Shown: positions 1 to 6,854, counted from the first letter of the stretch. The stretch is 9,751 bases of DNA from Myxococcales bacterium (GCA_003170035.1 PMZX01000232.1:2700-12450); one strand, 5' to 3'. Notes: a model not told the origin generated them from the letters alone. Made by a program: numbers and translations.

Positions 1-27
1 GCCGCTGCCAAGAAGAAGAGCAGATAG
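1..27 (+). CDS. 3' end of a + strand gene with an Ala/Lys-rich tail (partial)
   Basis: Frame 1 of the + strand reads three alanines, three lysines, Ser, Arg and then TAG at 25-27. A hairpin begins 4 bases after the stop, and the next gene is on the opposite strand and converges. Basic Ala/Lys tails like this close several DNA-binding proteins in high-GC bacteria, such as HU-like proteins and topoisomerase I. Eight residues are too few to choose among them. Support comes from the biased composition and the sensible gene-end context; a chance open stretch is possible. Confidence 0.4.
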   Translation, partial: AAAKKKSR

Positions 28-30
28 CAA

Positions 31-46
31 GACGGCCGAAGCCGTC
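31..46 (-). terminator. Hairpin between convergent genes, probable terminator
   Basis: A perfect 6-bp stem (GACGGC with GCCGTC) closes a 4-base loop, which reads TTCG on the minus strand, an especially stable tetraloop. It lies 15 bases beyond the stop codon of the CPBP protease gene. On the minus strand it is followed by a moderately T-rich run (TTGCTATCTGCTCTTCTTCTT), so it best fits as the end of the M16-CPBP transcript. On the + strand it directly follows the partial gene's stop but has no T tract, so termination in that direction would be weak. Confidence 0.45.
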
Positions 47-61
47 CGGTGCTCGAGAAGT

Positions 62-769
62 CTACCGGATGACGAGTACGAAGATGTCGTAGCAGGCATG
101 GGTGTAGACCGCTACCGCGAACCCGCGCCGCCAGAACAGAAGGCCGAAGAAGATTCCGGCCAGGACTCTGAATACGAAGGGGCCGATCGCAATGGGGTCA
201 CCGTAGGGTGGGAGATGGTGCATCGCGGAGAACACCGCTGACGACAGCAGCAAGGCCCCGAGCAGCGCAGCCCATCGGGCGACGCGCACGAGCTTTTCCA
301 GCACGAAGGCCAGGCCGCTCATCAAACCAAGACGAAACACGGTTTCTTCATACACGCCTGCACCCAGCGACATCACGAAGCGGGTCAGCAGTCCCTGCCC
401 TTCGATCCCGCCCGCAAGTCGGGGCGAGATCCCGAGAACCTTGGTCATGACGAAGACGATCAGCGACCCCATGGTGAGGGCCCAGACCACGCTCTCGAGC
501 AGAACCGGGACCACCATCGCACGGTTGAAGCGCTGCCGCCGTCCAAGCGCCAGCACAGTCACGAGAAACAGAACAAGAACACTCGCCAGAAAGCCCAGAT
601 AGCCAGTCAGGGTCAGGCCGAAGGTACGGAACAGCAGCGTTGTGACGAAGTCCGCTCCATTCAGCATGGGCAGAGTGAACAGGACCCCCACCTGATAGAT
701 GAGGAAAAGCGGGAAGACGAGGATGAGACTCGTCAGCAAGTTTCTGGGGTTGTCCGCGGCCGCTGGCAT
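62..769 (-). CDS. CPBP (Rce1/CAAX-like) intramembrane glutamic protease; possible myxosortase
   Basis: This 235-residue polytopic membrane protein belongs to the CPBP/Rce1 family of intramembrane endopeptidases. All three family motifs are visible: EExxxR (E141, E142, R146), FxxxH (F180, H184) and HxxxD (H224, D228). Hydrophobic segments lie near residues 11-36, 45-75, 86-112, 127-155, 166-183 and 196-228. The ATG at 769 lies 6 bases after the M16 peptidase stop, so the two are almost certainly co-transcribed. CPBP proteins have varied roles, including prenyl-protein processing, bacteriocin immunity and the proposed processing of MYXO-CTERM proteins by myxosortases (MrtX, MrtC, MrtP). A myxosortase role is an inference from the phylum, the well-formed catalytic core (GAGVYEETVFRLG) and a MYXO-CTERM-like protein in the same window; I cannot assign the subfamily. 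The family call is secure, the substrate is not. Confidence 0.9.
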   Translation of the reverse strand: MPAAADNPRNLLTSLILVFPLFLIYQVGVLFTLPMLNGADFVTTLLFRTFGLTLTGYLGFLASVLVLFLVTVLALGRRQRFNRAMVVPVLLESVVWALTMGSLIVFVMTKVLGISPRLAGGIEGQGLLTRFVMSLGAGVYEETVFRLGLMSGLAFVLEKLVRVARWAALLGALLLSSAVFSAMHHLPPYGDPIAIGPFVFRVLAGIFFGLLFWRRGFAVAVYTHACYDIFVLVIR

Positions 770-775
770 GGCGGT

Positions 776-3592
776 CTACCGGGGAGCCGATCGAACCTCC
801 GGATCATGCCGCGTCTGCCAACTGGGCACAGCCTCGGCCGACCGACCGCGGGGGCCTATCACGCTGCCGCCAGAACGCGCCGCCGCGCGCGCCGCGCCGG
901 GGGTCTGTGCGGGCGGCTCGACCACGGCAGCCACTTCGCGCTGCGGGTCGAGGTACTTGCGCGCCACCCTCACGACATCCGCGGCTGTGACCTTCATGAT
1001 GTTGTCCCCGTACAGGCGATAGGATCGCCATCCCTGGCCGTAGGCCTCATAGAAGGCCAGCGCCGCCGCGATGGCGCTCTTGCGCTGCAGCCCAATCGCG
1101 TGAGTCCCGACCAGATAGCGCTGCGCTCGTTCCAATTCGTCCGCCGAGATACCATTCTGCGCCACTGCCTTCAGTTCCTGCCGGATGCTACGCGCGGCCT
1201 CTTCCACCTTTTCTGGGCTGGTGGCCACATAGACGGCGAAGTAGCCCGGGTCCACACCCTCAAGTGAGAAAGCGCTCACCCGGTAGGCCAGGGCTCGCTT
1301 CTCGCGAATCTCGCTGAACAGGCGGCCCCCCTGCCCGGACAGAACTTGCGCCAGAACCTCCAGGGAGAAGCGATCCGGGTTGGCGAACGTCACGCCGGGA
1401 AAGCCGAGCACCACATGCGCCTGCTCCTTGGCCAAGAATTTGAAAACCTGGCTTGGCGCTTCCGAGGGCGGCTCGACTACGACTTCAGGTTGCTGGGCGC
1501 CCGTGTCGGAAGCGCCGCCGAACAGCGTCGCCACCCTGCCAATCACCCGGTTGGGATCCACGTCGCCCACCACCGCAAGAGTGAGGTTCTTGATCGCGTA
1601 GAAGCGATGAAAGTGTTGCAACAGCTTGCGCCGAGTGAAACCCGCGACGGAGTCCGGCGTGCCCAGAGGATCGAGGCGATAGGGGTGCTTCTTCCACAGG
1701 CCAGAATGGAAAAGCCGGAACGTCACCTGCCCCAGGTTGTCCTCTTGGGCGCGGATGTCGTCGATGACGATTCGCCTCTCCTTTTCCAGCTCCTCGTCGG
1801 AAAAGGCGGCATTGAGCAGACAGTCGGCCACCAGATCGAAGCCGCGCTCGAGATAGCGCGACAGGAACTCGGCCTGCAGGCCCAGACTGTTGCGGCCCGA
1901 ATAACCCGAGATGCTGCCCGCCATGCCCTCTACGTCGTTCATGATTTGCTCTGCGCTGCGGGTCTTGGTGCCACGCGAGAGCAGGCTGGCCAGCATGTGG
2001 GAGATGCCGTTCGATCGTTCGTCCTCGTAGCGGAGCCCGCCCACCCAGGTCGCGCGCACAGCCACGATAGGCACCGAGGCGTCGCGCAGAACCAGGAGCT
2101 TGAGCCCGGAAGGGAAGACGTGCGTGACCACATGGTCCCCCTGCCCCGCCGCAGTCGTGCGGGCAAAGCGCGCGTCGGCTCTGGCCTCGGCCGCCTCAGC
2201 CAGTTTCTTGATCGTGGCGGTAATCTTTTCCGTCCTCGCCTTCTGCTTGTCCGCCTTCGGCTCGGGCACCTGCGCGAAGACCGTCAAGTTCGACACGCGC
2301 AGGTACTTTGCGGCCACCCGTTTCAGATCAGCCGGAGTCAGCTTCTGTAGACTGGCAAGATAGCGATCCTCGAAGCCCACGTCACCGGCGATGGCGGCGA
2401 AGAAGCCCAGCTTGCGTGCGTGACCCTGGACGGTTTCCTTGTCGTAGACGCGGTCACTCTCCAGGATCGTGCGTGCCTTGGCCAACTCCTCTTGCGCCAT
2501 CTCCTCGCGCGACAGACGCAGAATCTCATCGAGCAGGGCGCGGGCCGCCTCATCGACACGACCGGGAGCAAGGTTGGCGGCCACCACCATGAGCCCGGGA
2601 TCGCGCGCCGAGAACAGATAGGCCGAGGTGTTGGTCACCAGTTGGCGGTTGCGCACGACTTCGAGATTGAGTCGCGAGCTGTCGCCCTGGCCGAGCGCCA
2701 CAGCCAGCAGGTCGAGCGCCGGAACGTCAGCGTGGTTGATGGCGGGAGTGTGAAAACCCAGGAGGAGCTGGGTTTCCTTCACGTCACGCGCCGCCGCGAC
2801 CACGCGCAGTTGGGATTGCTCGGCCTGCTTGGGCCGGGCGGGGGCCGGAACTCCCTCGGGCAGCGAGGCAAAGGCCTTGGTGACTTTCCGGCGCGCACTG
2901 TCCGCGTCGAAGTCACCCACCACCACCAAGGTCAGGTTGCTGGCGACATAGCACTTGGAGAAGAAGGCAACCAAATCTTCGCGGCGCAGGCGGCGCACCG
3001 TGGCCTCGGTCCCAATGATGGGACGACCGTAGGGATGTTGGTCGAAGGCAGCACGAAACAGGCCCTGCCCCGCCTGGCGTTCTGGATCGTCGAGCCCCTG
3101 CTTGATCTCCTCCAGCACGACGTGACGCTCACGATCGAACTCGACCGGATCGAATCCGGCGTTCTGGAGGGTGTCGGCCAAGATGTCGAGGCCGGCATCG
3201 AAGAACCGACTAGCCAGCACGAGGTGGTACACGGTTTCATCGTGGCTGGTCCAGGCGTTGATCTCGCCCCCGGAGCCCTCCACCTCGCGTGCGATCTGGC
3301 CCACGCCGCGTCTCTTGGTCCCCTTGAACAGCATGTGTTCGAACACATGCGCGATGCCGGCCAGTGCAGGGGGTTCGTCGGCCGACCCAATCTTGACCCA
3401 CGCCTGAAATGCCACCACAGGCGCGGCGTGGTTCTCTTCCAGAACCACTTCCAAGCCGTTGTCGAGACTGAAGATCACGTTTTTTCTCCCGGCCGCAGCC
3501 TCCGGTTGCATCACCCCCGGGGCGCCGTTCGGCGATCTGTGGCTGCAGCCGGCGGCAACCAGGAGGATGCAAGAGAGGACAGCTAGCCTCAC
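776..3592 (-). CDS. M16 (pitrilysin/insulinase family) zinc metallopeptidase, lipoprotein, tandem two-domain
   Basis: This 938-residue peptidase is probably an envelope lipoprotein. From the GTG at 3592 it begins with a short charged N-terminus, a hydrophobic core and the lipobox VAAGC. Cys16 would be lipidated, and Ser at +2 suggests outer-membrane sorting. The N-terminal M16 half (about 38-480) has the inverted zinc motif HVFEH (H82, E85, H86) and a distal glutamate, probably E162, 76 residues later. A second M16 half (about 490-890) has lost the site: its HMLAS (532-536) lacks the Glu and second His. It keeps the REKRALAY stretch (763-770), which resembles the R/Y motif of the non-catalytic partner in two-subunit M16B enzymes. 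One chain therefore appears to supply both the zinc site and the partner half. The last ~45 residues are low-complexity and rich in Ala, Arg and Pro. An open frame continues upstream to 3739, but that would bury the lipobox and overlap yacG. No clear Shine-Dalgarno precedes the GTG. The substrate is unknown. Confidence 0.93.
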   Translation of the reverse strand: MRLAVLSCILLVAAGCSHRSPNGAPGVMQPEAAAGRKNVIFSLDNGLEVVLEENHAAPVVAFQAWVKIGSADEPPALAGIAHVFEHMLFKGTKRRGVGQIAREVEGSGGEINAWTSHDETVYHLVLASRFFDAGLDILADTLQNAGFDPVEFDRERHVVLEEIKQGLDDPERQAGQGLFRAAFDQHPYGRPIIGTEATVRRLRREDLVAFFSKCYVASNLTLVVVGDFDADSARRKVTKAFASLPEGVPAPARPKQAEQSQLRVVAAARDVKETQLLLGFHTPAINHADVPALDLLAVALGQGDSSRLNLEVVRNRQLVTNTSAYLFSARDPGLMVVAANLAPGRVDEAARALLDEILRLSREEMAQEELAKARTILESDRVYDKETVQGHARKLGFFAAIAGDVGFEDRYLASLQKLTPADLKRVAAKYLRVSNLTVFAQVPEPKADKQKARTEKITATIKKLAEAAEARADARFARTTAAGQGDHVVTHVFPSGLKLLVLRDASVPIVAVRATWVGGLRYEDERSNGISHMLASLLSRGTKTRSAEQIMNDVEGMAGSISGYSGRNSLGLQAEFLSRYLERGFDLVADCLLNAAFSDEELEKERRIVIDDIRAQEDNLGQVTFRLFHSGLWKKHPYRLDPLGTPDSVAGFTRRKLLQHFHRFYAIKNLTLAVVGDVDPNRVIGRVATLFGGASDTGAQQPEVVVEPPSEAPSQVFKFLAKEQAHVVLGFPGVTFANPDRFSLEVLAQVLSGQGGRLFSEIREKRALAYRVSAFSLEGVDPGYFAVYVATSPEKVEEAARSIRQELKAVAQNGISADELERAQRYLVGTHAIGLQRKSAIAAALAFYEAYGQGWRSYRLYGDNIMKVTAADVVRVARKYLDPQREVAAVVEPPAQTPGAARAAARSGGSVIGPRGRSAEAVPSWQTRHDPEVRSAPR

Positions 3593-3654
3593 CGCCGCAA
3601 CCGTAGCACGTCGGGGGCCTGCTTGGGGACATGCGGCGTGGTAGATTGCGAACC
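3593..3654. promoter_or_regulatory. Divergent intergenic region between the M16 gene and yacG
   Basis: These 62 bases separate the two divergent starts, so promoters for both should lie here or just inside the genes. The best -10-like hexamer on the + strand is TAGATT at 3642-3647. It would place transcription start at or within a base or two of the yacG ATG (3655), implying a leaderless or nearly leaderless mRNA. No good -35 is found at 16-18 bases spacing. No Shine-Dalgarno precedes either start. I see no inverted repeat that would suggest an operator. Confidence 0.25.
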
Positions 3655-3867
3655 ATGACAGGCCCGGGGCGCTGTCCTGTTTGCAAGCGAGCCATCCCTG
3701 CCGAGCCGGCCAACGCGCCGTATCGCCCATTTTGCTCACAGCGTTGTAGACTAGCCGACCTGGGAAGCTGGTTGAACGGCGCCTACCGGATCAGCCGGCC
3801 GATCTCTGAAGAAGACCTGGATCAGGGTGCAGGACAGAGCACCAGCGAGGGCGACGAGACTCACTGA
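3655..3867 (+). CDS. yacG: DNA gyrase inhibitor YacG (small zinc-finger protein)
   Basis: This 70-residue protein is close to the E. coli YacG length of 65. YacG binds one zinc ion and inhibits gyrase by contacting GyrB. The four zinc ligands are visible as CPVC (C7, C10) and, 16 residues on, CSQRC (C27, C31). The family signature RCRLADLGSWLNGAYRIS follows, with D35, G37 and W39 in the conserved block. The C-terminus is acidic and probably disordered. ATG 3655 is chosen because it puts the finger a few residues from the N-terminus, as in the family; an in-frame ATG at 3631 would add eight residues rich in Arg. No Shine-Dalgarno is seen. It is divergent from the M16 peptidase gene and is followed on the same strand by a tRNA-Pro gene. 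In E. coli yacG sits beside coaE; no coaE is seen here. Confidence 0.93.
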   Translation: MTGPGRCPVCKRAIPAEPANAPYRPFCSQRCRLADLGSWLNGAYRISRPISEEDLDQGAGQSTSEGDETH

Positions 3868-3893
3868 CCGAGGCTGCGGTCGTTTTCTCGTGG

Positions 3894-3922
3894 CGACTCC
3901 GGCCGGTCGTGCTAGTTTTTTT
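3894..3922 (+). terminator. Possible weak terminator between yacG and tRNA-Pro
   Basis: CGAC (3894-3897) pairs with GTCG (3906-3909). One bulged T and one further C-G pair close a small GC-rich loop. Seven consecutive T residues follow at 3916-3922, but six bases separate the stem from the T run, which is poor geometry. It could end yacG transcription before the tRNA gene. The T run may instead belong to the tRNA promoter region. Confidence 0.25.
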
Positions 3923-3946
3923 GACCTTCAGGTTTGTACGAAGAAT

Positions 3947-4020
3947 CGGGGCGTGGCGCAGTCTGGTAGCGCGTTCGGTTCGGGACCGAAAGGCCGGAGG
4001 TTCAAATCCTCTCGCCCCGA
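3947..4020 (+). tRNA. tRNA-Pro, anticodon CGG (decodes CCG)
   Basis: The 74-base sequence folds as a standard cloverleaf. The acceptor stem CGGGGCG/CGCCCCG is perfect over 7 pairs. The D stem is GCGC/GCGC, the anticodon stem is TTCGG/CCGAA, and the T stem is GGAGG/CCTCT with one G-T pair and loop TTCAAAT. The anticodon loop TTCGGGA puts CGG at 3981-3983, giving proline. C1-G72 and discriminator A73 (4020) match the bacterial tRNA-Pro identity set. The bases after A73 are CAA, so the 3' CCA is not encoded and must be added by nucleotidyltransferase. The gene follows yacG on the same strand by 79 bases and faces a minus-strand gene whose stop is 20 bases away. No convincing promoter was found. 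Confidence 0.97.
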
Positions 4021-4039
4021 CAACCACCATCGTACCCAG

Positions 4040-5854
4040 TCACAGGTCGAACATCACCCCGGCAAACCACGTGCTGTCGCCGACATGTAGCGCGTTGCCC
4101 AGCCCCAGTCCGTTGATCGCGGCGTAGTCCCATTCGAAGAATAGCGCGCAGGGATCGGCGAGCGCTCCCGGGTTGATACTGCCCAACCCGAGAAAGTTGA
4201 GACCGAGCGCCGCGCCAGCGACGACGTGCCAGCCCGGCGTGAACCCGGTTTGGGAAGCGCTTCCTCCCGTGCGGCTTGCCGTCCACACCACGCCGTCCAG
4301 CCCTGCCTTCAGGTACGGTATCAGCGGCACCTTCTTCAGACCCGGAACCCGATCAGCTCGATACAGACCCGACAACGAAAAGGGAATGAGGCGCAATCCG
4401 GTCTCGTCCCCACTGCGAGTTGTCCCGTCGGCCAGAAAGGCTGCACCCGTCGCCTTGTAGTAGCCACCGCGCAGGCCCACGCCCCAGGTGCCGAAGCGAT
4501 GGGCCAGGTACCGGTCGACCTCCGCCTCAGACAGGAGATGGCGAGAGGACCCGAAGGTATCGGAAAACGGATGGACGCCGGCGCTGAACTCGCTGTCGAC
4601 CACCGGGCGATAGAGCGACACCCCGATCTCGACGCCCCAATCGGGCGGCTGGGGCACGGGCGACACTGCCGACTCCCGAGGCCAATCGGCGGAAGGGCGG
4701 TCGAGCGACACCTGCGCACGCGCGGTCGCAGTAAACGCGAGCAGGAAGAGCATGGCGCGCGCGACGCTGACGCCGGTGGTCCCCCGGCTACGGCTGCGGC
4801 GCGGACCTCGGCCTAGCGCGACGACCATAGCGGTGAGTAGCGCCATCCAAAGTAGATCCGCGCGGCGTGAGTGCGGTGCCAGTGAGCAGCCACTGGCGGC
4901 TCCCCCGGACTGCCGGTACTTCTCGTAGAATCCAATGGTCGGCTGGGGTATCGCCTGGGCTTGCGCCGACAGCGCGCTGGTGCCGCCACTCGGATCGATA
5001 GAAATCACGGCGACAGTGTAGGCCGTCCCATTCACCAGCCCGGCCAGACGGACGGAAGTCTCCGGGGCGGAAAGCTTGGCCGAGCAAACCTCGGTCTGGT
5101 CAGCCGCGGTCATGATCGCGCTGCCCGTGACGGTGCTATCCAGCCCGCAGCTCTCGTAGGCGGCGCTGGATGCCTTGACCGGACGAGGCAGGCAAAGCAC
5201 CTGGTACCCTACGACTTGGGACAGGTCCGCCGGAGGAGTCCAGCTGACGAGGATGCCCTGGTCCGCGGGCTGGGCGGTGACGGCGGTCGGGGCCGCGACC
5301 ACGGTCGCGATCACTGGAAGCTGGAGGGAGGGAGCGAAGGACAGCGCCACATTGTCCTGGACGAGAACGGCCCACAGAGTGGTCGACCCCGAGGTCAGGT
5401 TTCCGCAGTCCACGGTCGAACTGCCTGCTGCTGCCTGAAACACTTGGTTGCTGCCAAAAGTCGGGGGGGTAGCCGCCTGGGAGCCCGAGAAGGCTACCTG
5501 GCCGATGGAGACGCAGGATCCGGACGATGCGGAACTGGCGCAGCTCGCCCCGAGCAGAAAACTGACCGTGAGGGTCGAACTTCCCAAGTTGGTTTGCCCA
5601 GACGAGGTGAGCTGCAACTGCGGCGTAATCGTGTCGGGACAGCGGCACCGGTGCGGATTGAAAAAACCGTTGAGATCGCTTGCACCGAGAGCACGCAGCG
5701 AGCTCCCATCGGAGGCGTACACTGCAAGTGCAAAATCGCTCTCAGTCAACGCGGCAGCCTGCGCCCCGGCGGGCGCCCAGGCGACGGCCGCAGCCAGGAC
5801 GAAGAGACCGCACTGGTGTCTGCCACGCAGGCGATCGGGCTTCGTGCACTTCAT
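4040..5854 (-). CDS. Fused envelope protein: Fn3 and MYXO-CTERM-like surface part plus outer-membrane beta-barrel part (MXAN_2561/MXAN_2562-like)
   Basis: The frame encodes 604 residues. Residues 1-33 are a Sec signal peptide ending AQA. The next region (35-185) includes a CRC motif (C70, C72) and reads as a beta-rich extracellular domain. An Fn3-like domain covers about 187-307 ([15 protein letters not shown]). [10 protein letters not shown] (309-318) leads to Cys323, a hydrophobic segment (334-348) and an Arg-rich cluster (349-357), the layout of a MYXO-CTERM sorting signal. Instead of stopping, the frame runs into a second signal peptide (about 365-380, ending ARA). A domain of about 200 residues follows (406-604) with alternating beta strands, resembling the MXAN_2562 family of outer-membrane beta-barrels. 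From memory of these families, the two halves are normally separate adjacent genes; I could not check this by search. No internal Shine-Dalgarno supports a separate second start at M337, M343 or M368. It may be a polyprotein, a fusion caused by a lost stop, or a sequence error. The gene follows fmt by 60 bases on the same strand. Confidence 0.8.
   Translation of the reverse strand: MKCTKPDRLRGRHQCGLFVLAAAVAWAPAGAQAAALTESDFALAVYASDGSSLRALGASDLNGFFNPHRCRCPDTITPQLQLTSSGQTNLGSSTLTVSFLLGASCASSASSGSCVSIGQVAFSGSQAATPPTFGSNQVFQAAAGSSTVDCGNLTSGSTTLWAVLVQDNVALSFAPSLQLPVIATVVAAPTAVTAQPADQGILVSWTPPADLSQVVGYQVLCLPRPVKASSAAYESCGLDSTVTGSAIMTAADQTEVCSAKLSAPETSVRLAGLVNGTAYTVAVISIDPSGGTSALSAQAQAIPQPTIGFYEKYRQSGGAASGCSLAPHSRRADLLWMALLTAMVVALGRGPRRSRSRGTTGVSVARAMLFLLAFTATARAQVSLDRPSADWPRESAVSPVPQPPDWGVEIGVSLYRPVVDSEFSAGVHPFSDTFGSSRHLLSEAEVDRYLAHRFGTWGVGLRGGYYKATGAAFLADGTTRSGDETGLRLIPFSLSGLYRADRVPGLKKVPLIPYLKAGLDGVVWTASRTGGSASQTGFTPGWHVVAGAALGLNFLGLGSINPGALADPCALFFEWDYAAINGLGLGNALHVGDSTWFAGVMFDL
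4715..4753 (-). other. Second, internal signal peptide (possible independent start of the beta-barrel gene)
   Basis: From M368 (ATG at 4753) the protein reads [13 protein letters not shown] followed by Gln381, a compact hydrophobic core and an AxA cleavage site. The arginines just upstream could act as its basic N-region. If translation can start here, the barrel half would be an independent protein of 237 residues. No Shine-Dalgarno sequence lies at the right distance upstream of this ATG, so separate initiation is not supported by the sequence alone. Confidence 0.5.
4784..4894 (-). other. Internal MYXO-CTERM-like sorting segment
   Basis: Residues 321-357 of the fused protein show the three-part layout of Cys-containing C-terminal sorting signals: a short motif with Cys323 (SGCSLAP), a hydrophobic stretch ([15 protein letters not shown]) and a cluster of five arginines (349-357). 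In MYXO-CTERM proteins this lies at the very C-terminus and is thought to be cut by a CPBP-family myxosortase. Here 247 more residues follow in frame. The motif has one Cys and two prolines or histidines not in the most typical form, so the call rests on layout and family context. Confidence 0.65.
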
Positions 5855-5863
5855 GAACCGCTA

Positions 5864-5867
5864 TCCT
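5864..5867 (-). promoter_or_regulatory. Ribosome binding site of the fused envelope gene
   Basis: On the minus strand AGGA lies 9 bases before the ATG at 5854, an acceptable Shine-Dalgarno spacing that supports this start. The whole 60-base gap to fmt (5855-5914) shows no convincing promoter and no terminator hairpin, so read-through from the priA-DUF4388-fmt operon is plausible. Confidence 0.4.
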
Positions 5868-5914
5868 GCCACCATCGGCCGCCGTCGTCCCCTTTTCCGT
5901 CGGGACGCGGCCTA

Positions 5915-6850
5915 CTACCGATTGAGGGCACCCCTCAGGCGCGTACCGACCGGGATTGGGTGGCCGGCCAGCACCGCGGCAGCAGGCAAGCGCTTGCGGC
6001 CGGGCAATTGTATCTCGGCAAAGGCGACGGCGCCCCCCCCGCACGCGACAGCCAACCCTTGTGGAACCAGGCCCTGGACCTCGCCAGGGGTGCCCAGTCC
6101 CTCTATCACGCGCACGCCAAAGACTTTCACCGGCTCGTCGCCAAAGAAGACCGTTGCACCCGGCCAGGGGTCCACACCGCGCGCCTGCGCTGACACTTCC
6201 TGGGCGGGAGCGCCAAGGTCGAGGTGGCCGTCCTCCTTCTTCATCAGTGGCGCCAGCGTGGCGCCGGCCTCGTCCTGAGCTTGCGGCGTGACGGTGCGGT
6301 CGGCGATGCGTGGTAAGGTCGCAACCAGAAGCTTGCTGCCCAACCACTCCAGTCGCTCGGCCAGAGTCCCTGCCGTGTCGTCGTCGCGGATCGCCTCTTC
6401 CAGCGAGGCCGCCACCGGCCCGGTGTCCAGGCCTTCCTCCATGCCCATCACGCAGACGCCGGTCTTGCTCTCGCCGCGGATGATGGCCCATTGGATGGGC
6501 GCGGCGCCGCGATAGCGGGGCAACAGCGAGGCATGCACGTTCCACGCGCCCAGCCTCGGCACGGCCAACAGATCCGGCGGTAGGATGCGGCCATAGGCCA
6601 CCACCACAAAGACATCGGGTTGCAAAGCCGAGAGAGCCCTGGCCAGCACGCCGTCGCGCAGCTTGGTCGGCTGCTCGACCGGCAGCCCAAGCCGAATGGC
6701 CAGTTCCTTCACGGGAGGCGCTTGCATCTTGTTGCCCCGCCCAGCCGGCCGGTCGGGCTGGCTCACCACTGCCAACACCTGGTGTTCGCGGGCCACGGCC
6801 TCCAGTGAGGGCAGCGCGAAGGCCGGGGAGCCGAAGAAGATCACGCGCAT
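5915..6850 (-). CDS. fmt: Methionyl-tRNA formyltransferase
   Basis: Fmt transfers a formyl group from 10-formyl-tetrahydrofolate to Met-tRNA of the initiator type, allowing bacterial translation initiation with fMet. The protein has 311 residues, against 315 in E. coli. The N-terminal Rossmann domain starts MRVIFFGSPAFALP. The catalytic trio is in place as N104 and H106 in NVHASLLPRYRGAAPI and D142 in GLDTGPV, four residues earlier than in E. coli. The C-terminal OB-fold domain (about 205-311) is present, with VDPWPGA and the KRLPA region. ATG 6850 is chosen because it puts the conserved MRVIFFG at the N-terminus; an upstream frame to 6916 would overlap the previous gene. It starts 4 bases after the DUF4388 gene stop, implying coupled translation. 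The deformylase gene def, often its neighbour, is not in the window. Confidence 0.97.
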   Translation of the reverse strand: MRVIFFGSPAFALPSLEAVAREHQVLAVVSQPDRPAGRGNKMQAPPVKELAIRLGLPVEQPTKLRDGVLARALSALQPDVFVVVAYGRILPPDLLAVPRLGAWNVHASLLPRYRGAAPIQWAIIRGESKTGVCVMGMEEGLDTGPVAASLEEAIRDDDTAGTLAERLEWLGSKLLVATLPRIADRTVTPQAQDEAGATLAPLMKKEDGHLDLGAPAQEVSAQARGVDPWPGATVFFGDEPVKVFGVRVIEGLGTPGEVQGLVPQGLAVACGGGAVAFAEIQLPGRKRLPAAAVLAGHPIPVGTRLRGALNR

Positions 6851-6854
6851 GCCA

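Noticed and set aside
1346..3586. Long open frames of 334 and 388 residues on the + strand
   Set aside because: They lie wholly antisense to the well-recognised M16 peptidase gene and show no recognisable domain; long antisense frames are expected in high-GC coding DNA.
3593..3739. N-terminal extension of the M16 peptidase by 49 residues to an upstream start
   Set aside because: It overlaps yacG on the other strand, has no family similarity that I recognise, and would place the lipobox signal peptide inside the protein.
3921..3946. TTGACC at 3921-3926 as the -35 element of the tRNA-Pro promoter
   Set aside because: The only -10-like hexamer after it (AAGAAT, 3941-3946) is just 14 bases away and would start transcription inside the tRNA.
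3947..4020. tRNA-Pro as an attachment site of an integrated element
   Set aside because: No repeated copy of the tRNA 3' end, integrase or foreign-looking gene was seen in the window.
4961..6278. Open frames of 410 and 276 residues on the + strand
   Set aside because: They are antisense to the envelope gene and fmt, low-complexity and rich in Arg/Gly/Pro, with no domain seen.
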